The notes beneath the pieces are model-generated. The model saw nothing but the letters and a program-made list of their open reading frames with translations, was not told where the DNA came from and searched no databases. DNA of 32,400 nt from Pirellulales bacterium. Its GTDB lineage: Bacteria > Planctomycetota > Planctomycetia > Pirellulales > JAICIG01. The stretch spans positions 1 to 32,400 of the forward strand of contig JAICLL010000066.1 of NCBI GenBank assembly GCA_025927475.1. Reading direction: 5' to 3'. The translations under genes were made by a program, and so were the position numbers. The first letter of the stretch is position 1. Every line of letters starts with the position of its first letter. Shown here piece after piece: positions 1-7,355 of this stretch.

Positions 1-170
1 ACTTGGCAACGTGCAACAGCCACCAAGCGGCGCCTCGAACCCTCAGAACTCCCAAAATAGGCTACCATATCGCTCTTACGCTACGTTCTAGGACACGGAT
101 AAAATGGCGTGCCGAACGGGATTGCCTCCGTGGCGTTCCGTGAAGTGCCGTGCGATGTTGAACCGCAGAC

Positions 171-271
171 GTAGGGTGGGCCGAGCGGAGCGAGTCCCGC
201 CTGCGGCCGGCGATGACGCTGGGCGCGGCGCTGCCCAAAAGGTGGGACTCGCAAGCTCGTCCCACCCTATG
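171..271. repeat. Inverted pair of REP-like repeats (GTAGGGTGGG family)
   Basis: The left copy starts at 171 with GTAGGGTGGGCCGAGCGGAG and continues to a CGAGTCCCGCC arm at about 201. The right copy, on the opposite strand (271 down to 234), reads ATAGGGTGGGACGAGCTTGC and then a GAGTCCCACC arm. Each copy folds back on itself, and the two face each other like a BIME. Related single copies lie at 25931-25957 and 30690-30721. Apart from this pair I see no gene in bases 1-318. A diverged GAACGG/CGTTCCG element may sit at 115-145. Confidence 0.75.
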
Positions 272-318
272 GCGGCTGGATGCTTACCCGTTTTGACATT
301 TTAACTTCCCGCTTGTCC

Positions 319-2934
319 ATGAAAAAACTCGTCCTCAAACAAATCCCGCGATTGCTCACGCCTCGCACGCCGCAACAAAAGGCGCTGGCGGTTGGCGCGG
401 CCGCGTTGGCGGCGGGCGGGGCGGGCGTTTGGGCCTGGCGCAAACTCAGCCCGCAACTGGCCGTCGCGCCCGGTTGGCCTGGCAAAACGCCCAGGTGGAG
501 CTCCAGCGCCAAGCAAGCCATTGGCGCGGCCATCGACCGCAACAGCCCGGTCTGGTTCACCATTCATCAGGGCATTGTTACCGAAGTCTTTTACCCCCGC
601 GCCGATCAGCCTTCGATTCAGCGGATGGGCTTCATCGTCACTGGCCCGCGCGGTTTTTATTCCGACGAGATGCAAGACACTGACCATCAGGTGCGCTATC
701 TGGCCGATGGCGTGCCCGTGGTGCAGTTGACCAATACCTGCCATCAAGGACATTACCGGCTGGAAAAAACGATCTTCGCGCATCCACACCAGCCAGCGCT
801 GTTGCAGTTCACGCAATTCACGCCGCTCAAGGGACGACTGGAAGACTATCACCTCCACGTCTTCGTCGAGCCGCACCTGGGCAACCAAGGCTGGCGAAAT
901 TCGGCGTGGGTGGGCAAACACAAGGGCCGCCCCATGCTGCTGGCCCGCCGCGAAGGACACGCCATGGCCTTGGGCGCCTCGGTCGAATGGCGCAAGGCCT
1001 CGGCCGGGTTTCACGGCGTCTCCGATGGCCGGCGGCAGCTTGTTCGCAAAGGCCGGCTGAAGCAGGTTTACCGCCAAGCGCCGCGCGGCAACGTGTCGCT
1101 GATCGCCGAAGTCGATTGCCAACCGGACGGCGGCGAATTTTTGCTGGCGATCGGCTTTGGAGAGTCAAGTTCCGAAGCGGGCTTCCGCGTGCAAGACAGC
1201 CTGCTGGCCGATTGGCGAGAGCTGCAAGCCCGCTACGTGGCCGATTGGAAAGACTGGCAACAGCAGCTTTTGATGCCGGAGCGTCCCCAATCACAGCCGC
1301 CGGAGCCAGGTGGTCGCGATCTCTATCGCACCAGCACGATGACGCTGCGGGCGCACGAAGACAAACACGTGCCCGGCGCGTTGGTGGCTAGCCTGTCGAT
1401 TCCCTGGGGCGAGGCCCGCAAGACCAACGACAAATTTGGCCCCGTGGGCTATCACGTCGTCTGGCCGCGCGATTTGTTCATGACCGCCGGCGGGCTGTTG
1501 GCGGCGGGCGATGCGGCCTCCGCCCGGCGTGCGCTCGATTATCTGCAAGCCACTCAGCAAGAGCGCGGCAACTGGTCGCAAAACCAGGCCGTCAACGGCA
1601 AGCCGGTGTGGACCGGCAAGCAACTGGCCGAAACGGCGATGGCCCTGCTGCTGCTCAACCTGCTAAACCGCGACGGCCACTTGACCGCACACGACCGGCG
1701 GCGCTACTGGCCGATGGTGCACTCGGCCGTGGCTCACCTGGTGCAGCTAGGCCCGTCGGCTCAGGAAGACCGCTGGGAAGACGCCGCCGGCTTCACGCCA
1801 TTTAGTCTGTCCACCATCATCACGGCATTGCTGGTCGCCGCCGAGTTGGCCGATGAACAGCACGAGACCGCCATCGCCACCTATCTTCGCGAGACCGCCG
1901 ATTCTTGGTGCTCCTCGCTGGAAGACTGGACCTACGTCGAGGGCACCAAAGTGGCCAAGCGGGTTGGCGTGCCAGGTTATTACTTGCGCGTGGCGCCGCC
2001 CGATGGCGACGGCGCCCCAGACAAGTATCGTGGCCACGCCGAATACTGGTACCGGCCGCTGTTGTTTAAGGAAGCCAAGACGCCCGCCGACGTGGTGAGC
2101 GTCGACGCGCTCGCCTATGCGCGGTTTGGCCTTCGTGCCGCCGATGATCCGCGGATTGTCAACACGGCCAGGGTGATCGACGCGTTACTGAAAACCGACA
2201 CTCCGCGCGGGCCTAGCTGGCACCGTTACAACGGTGACGGCTACGGCGAGCAAAGTGATGGCTCGCCGTTTAATGGCAAGCGCGGCATCGGCCGGCTATG
2301 GCCGCTGCTTACCGGGGAACGGGCCCATTACGAGCTTTTGGCGGGCCGCCGCGACGAGGCGGTACGGCTGCTGAATGCCATGGAGCAGTTCGCGGGCGAC
2401 GGCGGATTGATTCCCGAGCAGGTTTGGGACACGCACGACATTCCCGAGCGCGGGCTTTATTTCGGCCGGCCCAGCGGCTCGGCCATGCCGCTGGCCTGGG
2501 CGCATGCCGAGTACATCAAGCTGCGGCGTTCGCTGGCCGAGGGGCGCGTGTACGACCTGCCGTCGCAAACGTGGCAGCGTTACATCGTCGAAAAAACCGA
2601 ATCGCCGCTGATCACGTGGGCTTTGAACCATCGCCGCCGGACGATGCCGGCCGGCCGAATTCTGCGAATTCAGTCTCATTCGCCCGGTCGCGTAACCTGG
2701 CACGCCGGGTCGGGGGTGAACGGCAAGCCGATTGAGCTGCGCGACACGGGCTTGGGCATGTATTACGCCGATTTGCCGACCGCCGATCTGCCGGTAGGCG
2801 CTGACGTGCGGTTCCATTTTCAATGGCCGAAGGCCAAATGGATCAACAAGAAGGAATGGTTTGTCACCTGGTCCGATACCGTGCGAATCGAAGCCGCCCG
2901 GCAACCGGAGTTGGCGGCGGCAATGATGCGGTAG
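319..2934 (+). CDS. Membrane-anchored GH15 glucoamylase / glucodextranase-like enzyme
   Basis: This is a glycoside hydrolase family 15 protein of about 871 residues, expected to release glucose from the non-reducing ends of alpha-glucans. The N-terminus is basic (MKKLVLKQIPRL) and is followed by an Ala/Gly-rich hydrophobic anchor at about residues 22-42. A beta-sandwich N-domain follows (starting APGWPGKTPRWSSSAKQAIG, then HQGIVTEVFYPR), and then the (alpha/alpha)6 catalytic domain. The likely general acid is E487 in EDRWEDAAGFTPFS and the likely general base is E700 in GGLIPEQVWD, both in family-typical contexts. The C-terminus resembles the extra beta domain of glucodextranases. An upstream ATG at 280 is in frame, but 319 gives a better signal-anchor; neither has a strong Shine-Dalgarno. 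The TAG stop codon is formed by the GTAG end of the downstream REP-like repeat. Confidence 0.9.
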   Translation: MKKLVLKQIPRLLTPRTPQQKALAVGAAALAAGGAGVWAWRKLSPQLAVAPGWPGKTPRWSSSAKQAIGAAIDRNSPVWFTIHQGIVTEVFYPRADQPSIQRMGFIVTGPRGFYSDEMQDTDHQVRYLADGVPVVQLTNTCHQGHYRLEKTIFAHPHQPALLQFTQFTPLKGRLEDYHLHVFVEPHLGNQGWRNSAWVGKHKGRPMLLARREGHAMALGASVEWRKASAGFHGVSDGRRQLVRKGRLKQVYRQAPRGNVSLIAEVDCQPDGGEFLLAIGFGESSSEAGFRVQDSLLADWRELQARYVADWKDWQQQLLMPERPQSQPPEPGGRDLYRTSTMTLRAHEDKHVPGALVASLSIPWGEARKTNDKFGPVGYHVVWPRDLFMTAGGLLAAGDAASARRALDYLQATQQERGNWSQNQAVNGKPVWTGKQLAETAMALLLLNLLNRDGHLTAHDRRRYWPMVHSAVAHLVQLGPSAQEDRWEDAAGFTPFSLSTIITALLVAAELADEQHETAIATYLRETADSWCSSLEDWTYVEGTKVAKRVGVPGYYLRVAPPDGDGAPDKYRGHAEYWYRPLLFKEAKTPADVVSVDALAYARFGLRAADDPRIVNTARVIDALLKTDTPRGPSWHRYNGDGYGEQSDGSPFNGKRGIGRLWPLLTGERAHYELLAGRRDEAVRLLNAMEQFAGDGGLIPEQVWDTHDIPERGLYFGRPSGSAMPLAWAHAEYIKLRRSLAEGRVYDLPSQTWQRYIVEKTESPLITWALNHRRRTMPAGRILRIQSHSPGRVTWHAGSGVNGKPIELRDTGLGMYYADLPTADLPVGADVRFHFQWPKAKWINKKEWFVTWSDTVRIEAARQPELAAAMMR

Positions 2935-3013
2935 TCCCGGCCCTTGTGGCCGGCCGCTGGGGGGCAATTGGGAATCGAACGCCAAAACAGTCCGGCACAA
3001 GGCCGGGAGCTAC
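2931..3013. repeat. BIME-like inverted pair of GTAG-footed REP elements
   Basis: The left copy reads GTAGTCCCGGCCCTTGTGGC and has a CCGGCC-cttgt-GGCCGG hairpin. The right copy, on the opposite strand from 3013, reads GTAGCTCCCGGCCTTGTGCC and has a CCGGC-cttgt-GCCGG hairpin. The outer GTAG and CTAC face each other 83 bp apart, the usual layout of two convergent REPs. The first TAG doubles as the stop codon of the GH15 gene. Other copies lie at 5630-5652, 9759-9846 and 30811-30835. Confidence 0.85.
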
Positions 3014-3020
3014 CGCGCCC

Positions 3021-3043
3021 CTGAACCCTGAACCCTGAACCCT
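3021..3043. repeat. CCCTGAA heptamer microrepeat
   Basis: Three direct copies of the heptamer CTGAACC lie between the REP pair and the ribosome binding site of the next gene. The same motif and its complement form the arms of the inverted repeat at 22180-22305. Confidence 0.8.
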
Positions 3044-3060
3044 CCAGCGTGGAGAGATGA

Positions 3061-4146
3061 ATGATGCGGCGGAACAAACGACCCGAAGTGGTAGTCATCA
3101 CCGGCGCCTCGGCCGGCGTGGGCCGCGCCGCGGCGCAGGCTTTCGGCAAGCAAGGCGCGCACGTGGGCCTGTTGGCCCGCGGCACCGACGGTCTGGAAGG
3201 CGCCCGCCGCGAGATCAGGCAAATGGGCGGCGAGGCTTTGGCCCTGCCCACCGATGTTTCCGACGCCGACCAAGTCGAAGCCGCGGCGGCCAAGGTGGAA
3301 GAAACCTTTGGGCCGATCGATATTTGGGTCAACGACGCGATGACCTCGGTCTTCTCTCCGTTTCATCAGATGAACGCCGAAGAGTTTAAGCGCGTGGTCG
3401 ATGTGACTTTCATGGGCCAGGTGTATGGCACGATGGCCGCCATGCGGCGCATGCTGCCGCGCGATCGCGGCACCATTGTGCAAGTCGGCTCGGCTCTGGC
3501 TTACCGCAGTATTCCGTTGCAATCGGCCTATTGCGCGGCCAAGGCGGCGGTGCGTGGCTTCACCGATTCGATTCGCACCGAGTTGATCCATTTGAAAAGC
3601 CATGTTCATCTAACGATGGTACAGATGCCGGGCTTGAACACGCCGCAATTCGGCTGGGTCAAAAGTCGCCTGCCCCACAAGGCGCAGCCGGTGCCGCCCA
3701 TCTTTCAGCCCGAAGTGGCCGCCGACGCCATCGTGTGGGCGGCGCATCATCGCCGCCGCGAGGTGTGGGTCGGCGCGTCGTCGGTCAAAGCGATTCTGAG
3801 CGCCAAGCTCGCCCCCACGGTTGGCGATTGGGCGCTCAGCCGCGAGGGATATTCCGGCCAGCAAACGCCCGAGCCGGAAGATCCCAGTCGCCCGAACAAT
3901 CTCTGGCAGCCGGTGGAAGGCGATCATGGCGCGCATGGCAGTTTTGATTCCCGGGCACGAAGCTTCAGCGCTCAGTTTTGGTTGAACAAACATCGCGGCT
4001 GGCTGGCGTTGGCCGCCGGCGCGGCGGGCCTGACCTGTTGCGTGGCCCGCGCCGCGCAGAAGAAATCGAAACCGGCGGAGTCGCGCAACGGCGTATCGAA
4101 CATGGTCTCCGGCTGTATTCACGCGCTACGAAAGCGCGCGCGATAA
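3061..4146 (+). CDS. SDR-family oxidoreductase with C-terminal membrane segment
   Basis: This is a short-chain dehydrogenase/reductase of 361 residues. The Rossmann nucleotide motif TGASAGVG is near residue 14, and the catalytic triad positions S144, Y157 and K161 have the classical 13-residue S-Y and 4-residue Y-K spacing. The usual NNAG is replaced by NDAM (WVNDAMTSVF). After the SDR fold (about 250 residues) there is a Pro/Glu-rich linker (GQQTPEPEDPSRPNN), then a short hydrophobic segment (WLALAAGAAGLTCCVA) and a basic tail, so the enzyme is probably membrane-attached. GGAG at 3051-3054 sits 6 bases before the chosen ATG. The substrate cannot be predicted. Confidence 0.88.
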   Translation: MMRRNKRPEVVVITGASAGVGRAAAQAFGKQGAHVGLLARGTDGLEGARREIRQMGGEALALPTDVSDADQVEAAAAKVEETFGPIDIWVNDAMTSVFSPFHQMNAEEFKRVVDVTFMGQVYGTMAAMRRMLPRDRGTIVQVGSALAYRSIPLQSAYCAAKAAVRGFTDSIRTELIHLKSHVHLTMVQMPGLNTPQFGWVKSRLPHKAQPVPPIFQPEVAADAIVWAAHHRRREVWVGASSVKAILSAKLAPTVGDWALSREGYSGQQTPEPEDPSRPNNLWQPVEGDHGAHGSFDSRARSFSAQFWLNKHRGWLALAAGAAGLTCCVARAAQKKSKPAESRNGVSNMVSGCIHALRKRAR

Positions 4147-4159
4147 CCGCGGAAGTTCT

Positions 4160-4186
4160 GTAGAGAACGGACTCCGTGCCGTTCCG
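4160..4186 (+). repeat. GTAG-footed REP-like repeat (GAACGG family)
   Basis: It starts GTAGAGAACGGACTCCGTGC and folds as GAACGG-actccgtg-CCGTTC. It begins 14 bases after the SDR stop codon. Two tandem relatives lie at 30031-30130. Confidence 0.7.
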
Positions 4187-4310
4187 TGCAGGGCGAATCG
4201 ACGTCAATCCGCGTCCATGCGGTGAATGTCAACAACCGATCAGACGTCGCGCATATAACGTGCATTTTACGGCGCCAGCCGGCAATCGGCGCCTTAAGGA
4301 AACACCAATC

Positions 4311-5603
4311 ATGCTCATCGAATTCCCGTTCAAACATTACGAATCGATCTCGCCGGGCGAGGTGCCCGACGCCAATGTCATGGGCATCTATGCCCCGCGC
4401 TCGGTCGGCAAAACCGACGAAGAGCACATCATCCAGCGCGGCATCGAGCATCCCATCGGCACGCCCCCCTTGAAAGAAATGGTGCGCAAGCAAGATCGGG
4501 TGCTTATTCTGGTCGACGATTACACCCGCGGCTCGCCGGTCAAGAAAGTCTTGCCGCATCTGTTGGCCCAACTGAAAGAAGCCGGCGTCTCGAACAAGGC
4601 GATCACGCTGCTCACGGCGCAGGGCACGCACCGCGAGATGACCCAAGAAGAACTGAAGGAAAAGCTCGGCCCGTTCCTCGAACAGTTCCCCGTGCATCAA
4701 CACCGCTGGACCGATGAGTCGATGCTGCACCGCTTCGGCACGTTGAAAGACGGCACACCCGTCCGGGCAAACCGCCTGCTCACCGAAGCCGACCTGGTGC
4801 TGGGCATTGTTTCGATCGTGCCGCACCGCGTGAAAGGCTTTTCGGGCGGAGCGAAGATCGCCTTCCCCGGCGTGGCCGGTCCAGAGATTCAGTCGCACTT
4901 GCAGTGGCAAGGCGCCCAGCGGATGTCGGACACCGTCATGGGCGAGCCGGAAAACCCCATGCGGGCGGCCATGGAAGAAGCCGCCAAGATGGTCGGCTTG
5001 CGGTTTGTGGTCAACCTGGTCACGGGCGGCGACAAGCACCTGGCCGGCTGTTTTGCGGGCGAACCGGTGGCCTCGCACCGCGAAGGCTGCCGGCTGTCAC
5101 GGGAGATTTTCTCCGTCACCTTGCCGCAGCGGGCCGATATCGTCGTGGCCGATTCGCACCCGGCCGATTACGACCTGTGGCAATCGGCCAAGGGCTATTA
5201 TTCCGGCACCATGGCGGTGAAAGACGGCGGCTCGCTGATTGTGGTCGCGCCCAACCCCGAAGGCGTGGCCAAGAATCATCCGATGATGCTGGAGGTCGGC
5301 TACAAGCCGTTCCCCGAGCTGCGGGCCATGGTCGAATCGGGCCAGATCAAAGACGTAGTGGGCGCGTCGATCTTGGGCGATCTGTGTCAGATCATCGACA
5401 AGACCGATTGCATCATCGTATCGCCGGGCATCACGGTGGACGAAGCCAAGCGGCTGGGGCTGCGATACGCCGCCACGGTGCAAGACGCGCTGTTGATGGC
5501 GTTTGAAAAACAAGGCCGGAAAGCCAAGGTGGCAATCTTGCGGCAAGGCGGCCACATCTTGCCGCAGGTGACCGGCGAGCAGCAAGAGGGCGTGCGGCGA
5601 TAA
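4311..5603 (+). CDS. larA: LarA-family nickel-dependent racemase/epimerase (lactate racemase homologue)
   Basis: This is a 430-residue LarA-family protein (Lar_N/DUF2088), close to the usual length. LarA enzymes racemise or epimerise 2-hydroxyacids by hydride transfer on a pyridinium-dithiocarboxylate nickel pincer (NPN) cofactor bound to a lysine. The residues known in Lactobacillus LarA line up: D70 and R73 in DDYTR, H107 in GTHRE, H172 in PHRVKGFSGG, K182 in SGGAK (cofactor attachment) and H196 in QSHLQW (nickel ligand). The active site therefore looks complete. The start is set by AAGGA at 4296-4300, ten bases before ATG 4311; longer in-frame starts add only unrelated sequence. The cofactor genes larB, larC and larE are not in this window. 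Many LarA homologues act on other 2-hydroxyacids, so the substrate is open. Confidence 0.88.
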   Translation: MLIEFPFKHYESISPGEVPDANVMGIYAPRSVGKTDEEHIIQRGIEHPIGTPPLKEMVRKQDRVLILVDDYTRGSPVKKVLPHLLAQLKEAGVSNKAITLLTAQGTHREMTQEELKEKLGPFLEQFPVHQHRWTDESMLHRFGTLKDGTPVRANRLLTEADLVLGIVSIVPHRVKGFSGGAKIAFPGVAGPEIQSHLQWQGAQRMSDTVMGEPENPMRAAMEEAAKMVGLRFVVNLVTGGDKHLAGCFAGEPVASHREGCRLSREIFSVTLPQRADIVVADSHPADYDLWQSAKGYYSGTMAVKDGGSLIVVAPNPEGVAKNHPMMLEVGYKPFPELRAMVESGQIKDVVGASILGDLCQIIDKTDCIIVSPGITVDEAKRLGLRYAATVQDALLMAFEKQGRKAKVAILRQGGHILPQVTGEQQEGVRR

Positions 5604-5629
5604 ATGTGCAACGAGCGGCGTCGCAACTG

Positions 5630-5652
5630 CCCGGCACAAGGCCGGGAGCTAC
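5630..5652 (-). repeat. Single GTAG-footed REP element
   Basis: Read on the - strand it is GTAGCTCCCGGCCTTGTGCC with a perfect CCCGGC-cttgt-GCCGGG stem. It belongs to the same family as the right half of the 2931-3013 pair and lies 27 bases after the larA stop. Confidence 0.8.
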
Positions 5653-5722
5653 CTTGTTCAACGGCATCGATCCCCTTTCCCAAAGAACCTTCGATGAGAC
5701 GCGTCGCAACTTGAGGTAAACG

Positions 5723-7249
5723 ATGGCGGTCGAACTTGGTTTTCCCATAGGCGTGCGGTTGGCCCATTGGTTCAATTTGCTGTTTATTTCGCTGTTGGCC
5801 CGCAGCGGACTGGCAATTCTTTCGGCTCATCCCAAGCTCTATTGGAACATCCACGCCCGGCCCGGCAGCCAGTGGCTCGACCTGCTGCGCAAGCCGCTGC
5901 CGAAAGACCGCATGTGGTGCTCGACCGAGGAAGAAGGCGAATGGCCCTCGTGGATCGCTCTGCCCGGCCGCGAATGCCTGGGGCTGGGCCGCTACTGGCA
6001 TTTCGCCACCGCGCCGCTTTGGCTGACCTGCGGCATCTGCTATCTGATTGTGCTGTTTTCTTCCGATCAGTGGCAGCGGCTCGTGCCTACGTCGTGGGAA
6101 ATCTTTCCTTGCGCGTGGAACACGATGCTGGCGTATTTGCAGTTGGAATCGCCCGAACCCGAGCCGCCTTATACCTACGAGCTGGGGCTGCCCTTCAACG
6201 CCCTGCAGCAGCTCACGTATTTCAGCGTGATCTTTCTGCTGACGCCGATGCAGATTCTGACGGGCATCGCCCAGTCGCCTTCGATTCTCGGGCGGTTCCC
6301 TTGGTACGAGCGCGTGTTTGGCAGCCGGCAGGGCGCCCGCAGCCTGCACTTCATCGGGCTGGTCTCCTACGGCATGTTCTTTGTGATCCACATCACGATG
6401 GTCTTCTGGCACAACGTCTTCAAAGAGCTGGACAAGATGGTGCTGGGGCGCGACAAATCGGATGGCTCGTGGGACGCTTTGTGGCTTGGCCTGGCGATCA
6501 TCGGCTCGATCTTCACCTTCCACGTGGTCGCCACCCTGGCGTCGGTTTATTTGCGGCGTTTCACGCACCGAGTGCTTTCTTTCTGGGTCGATCCGCTGCG
6601 GACGATGCTGCTGCACAACTTGCACTCGGTGCAGCACTACCCCGAATCGAAAATTTCGCCTTATTTCCGCACCAACGGCTATCCGCCGATCTCGGCCTAT
6701 TCGCAGGCCAAGGGTGACGACGACACCTACGAGCGGCTGCTGGCCAACGAATTCCGCGATTACCGGCTGGAGGTATTTGGGTTGGTGCAGCAGCCCTTAA
6801 AGCTGTCGCTCGAAGACTTGCGGGCGATGCCCAAGCAGCAGCAGATCACGCTGCACAACTGCATTCAGGGTTGGACATCGATCGGCAAATGGGGTGGCGT
6901 GCGGCTGGCCGAGGTGCTGGAGCGCTGCAAGCCATTGCCCGAAGCACGGTATCTCGTGTTTCGCTCATTCGGCAAGCACGAGAAGAGCGAGGCGCCGGTA
7001 TATTACGAGTGCATCGACTTGAAGGTTGCCCGGCATCCGCAGACCATTTTGGCCTATGAATTGAACGACCAGACCCTTCCCTTGCAGCACGGGGCGCCGT
7101 TGCGCCCGCGATTCGAGACGAAGCTTGGTTTCAAGATGGTGAAGTTTTTACGCTCGATCGAGTTTGTGGCCGACTATCGCACGGTGGGCGAGGGCATGGG
7201 CGGCGTCCGCGAAGACCACCAGCAATACGACATGGGCGCGGAGATCTGA
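5723..7249 (+). CDS. Cytochrome b561-like membrane domain fused to a YedY/sulfite-oxidase-type molybdopterin domain
   Basis: This is a 508-residue fusion. Residues 1 to about 310 form a b561/NapC-like diheme membrane domain with several hydrophobic helices and histidines placed as heme ligands (RLAHWFNLLF, RYWHFATAPLW, SLHFIGLVSY, FVIHITMVFWHNVF). From about residue 345 (EVFGLVQQPLKLSLEDL) there is an oxidoreductase molybdopterin-binding domain. C380 in LHNCIQGWTSIGKWGGV is the expected molybdenum-ligating cysteine, in a YedY/MsrP-like context. The protein could pass electrons between quinones and a periplasmic molybdenum site in one chain, as MsrP and MsrQ do with two. No Tat signal precedes the molybdenum domain, so its side of the membrane is uncertain. 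GAGG lies 7 bases before the ATG. Confidence 0.85.
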   Translation: MAVELGFPIGVRLAHWFNLLFISLLARSGLAILSAHPKLYWNIHARPGSQWLDLLRKPLPKDRMWCSTEEEGEWPSWIALPGRECLGLGRYWHFATAPLWLTCGICYLIVLFSSDQWQRLVPTSWEIFPCAWNTMLAYLQLESPEPEPPYTYELGLPFNALQQLTYFSVIFLLTPMQILTGIAQSPSILGRFPWYERVFGSRQGARSLHFIGLVSYGMFFVIHITMVFWHNVFKELDKMVLGRDKSDGSWDALWLGLAIIGSIFTFHVVATLASVYLRRFTHRVLSFWVDPLRTMLLHNLHSVQHYPESKISPYFRTNGYPPISAYSQAKGDDDTYERLLANEFRDYRLEVFGLVQQPLKLSLEDLRAMPKQQQITLHNCIQGWTSIGKWGGVRLAEVLERCKPLPEARYLVFRSFGKHEKSEAPVYYECIDLKVARHPQTILAYELNDQTLPLQHGAPLRPRFETKLGFKMVKFLRSIEFVADYRTVGEGMGGVREDHQQYDMGAEI

Positions 7250-7290
7250 ACCTCACCCAGTAGCCGTGCGCCGAATCGTCGACGCGCCAT

Positions 7291-7346
7291 GGTCGGCTTT
7301 CGCTCCGCGAAAGCAGCGCTACTTTCGCGGAGCGACAGACGGCGAA
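7291..7346 (-). repeat. REP-like repeat (GTAGCGCTGCTTTCGC family)
   Basis: On the - strand from 7322 it reads GTAGCGCTGCTTTCGCGGAG and folds as GCTTTCGC-gga-GCGAAAGC. A mirrored, slightly different copy (ACTTTCGCGGAGCGACAGAC) continues to 7346, so the whole is an imperfect palindrome. It lies between the convergent molybdoenzyme gene and the BshC-like gene, and may also act as a transcript end. Confidence 0.75.
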
Positions 7347-7355
7347 TGCCACGAG

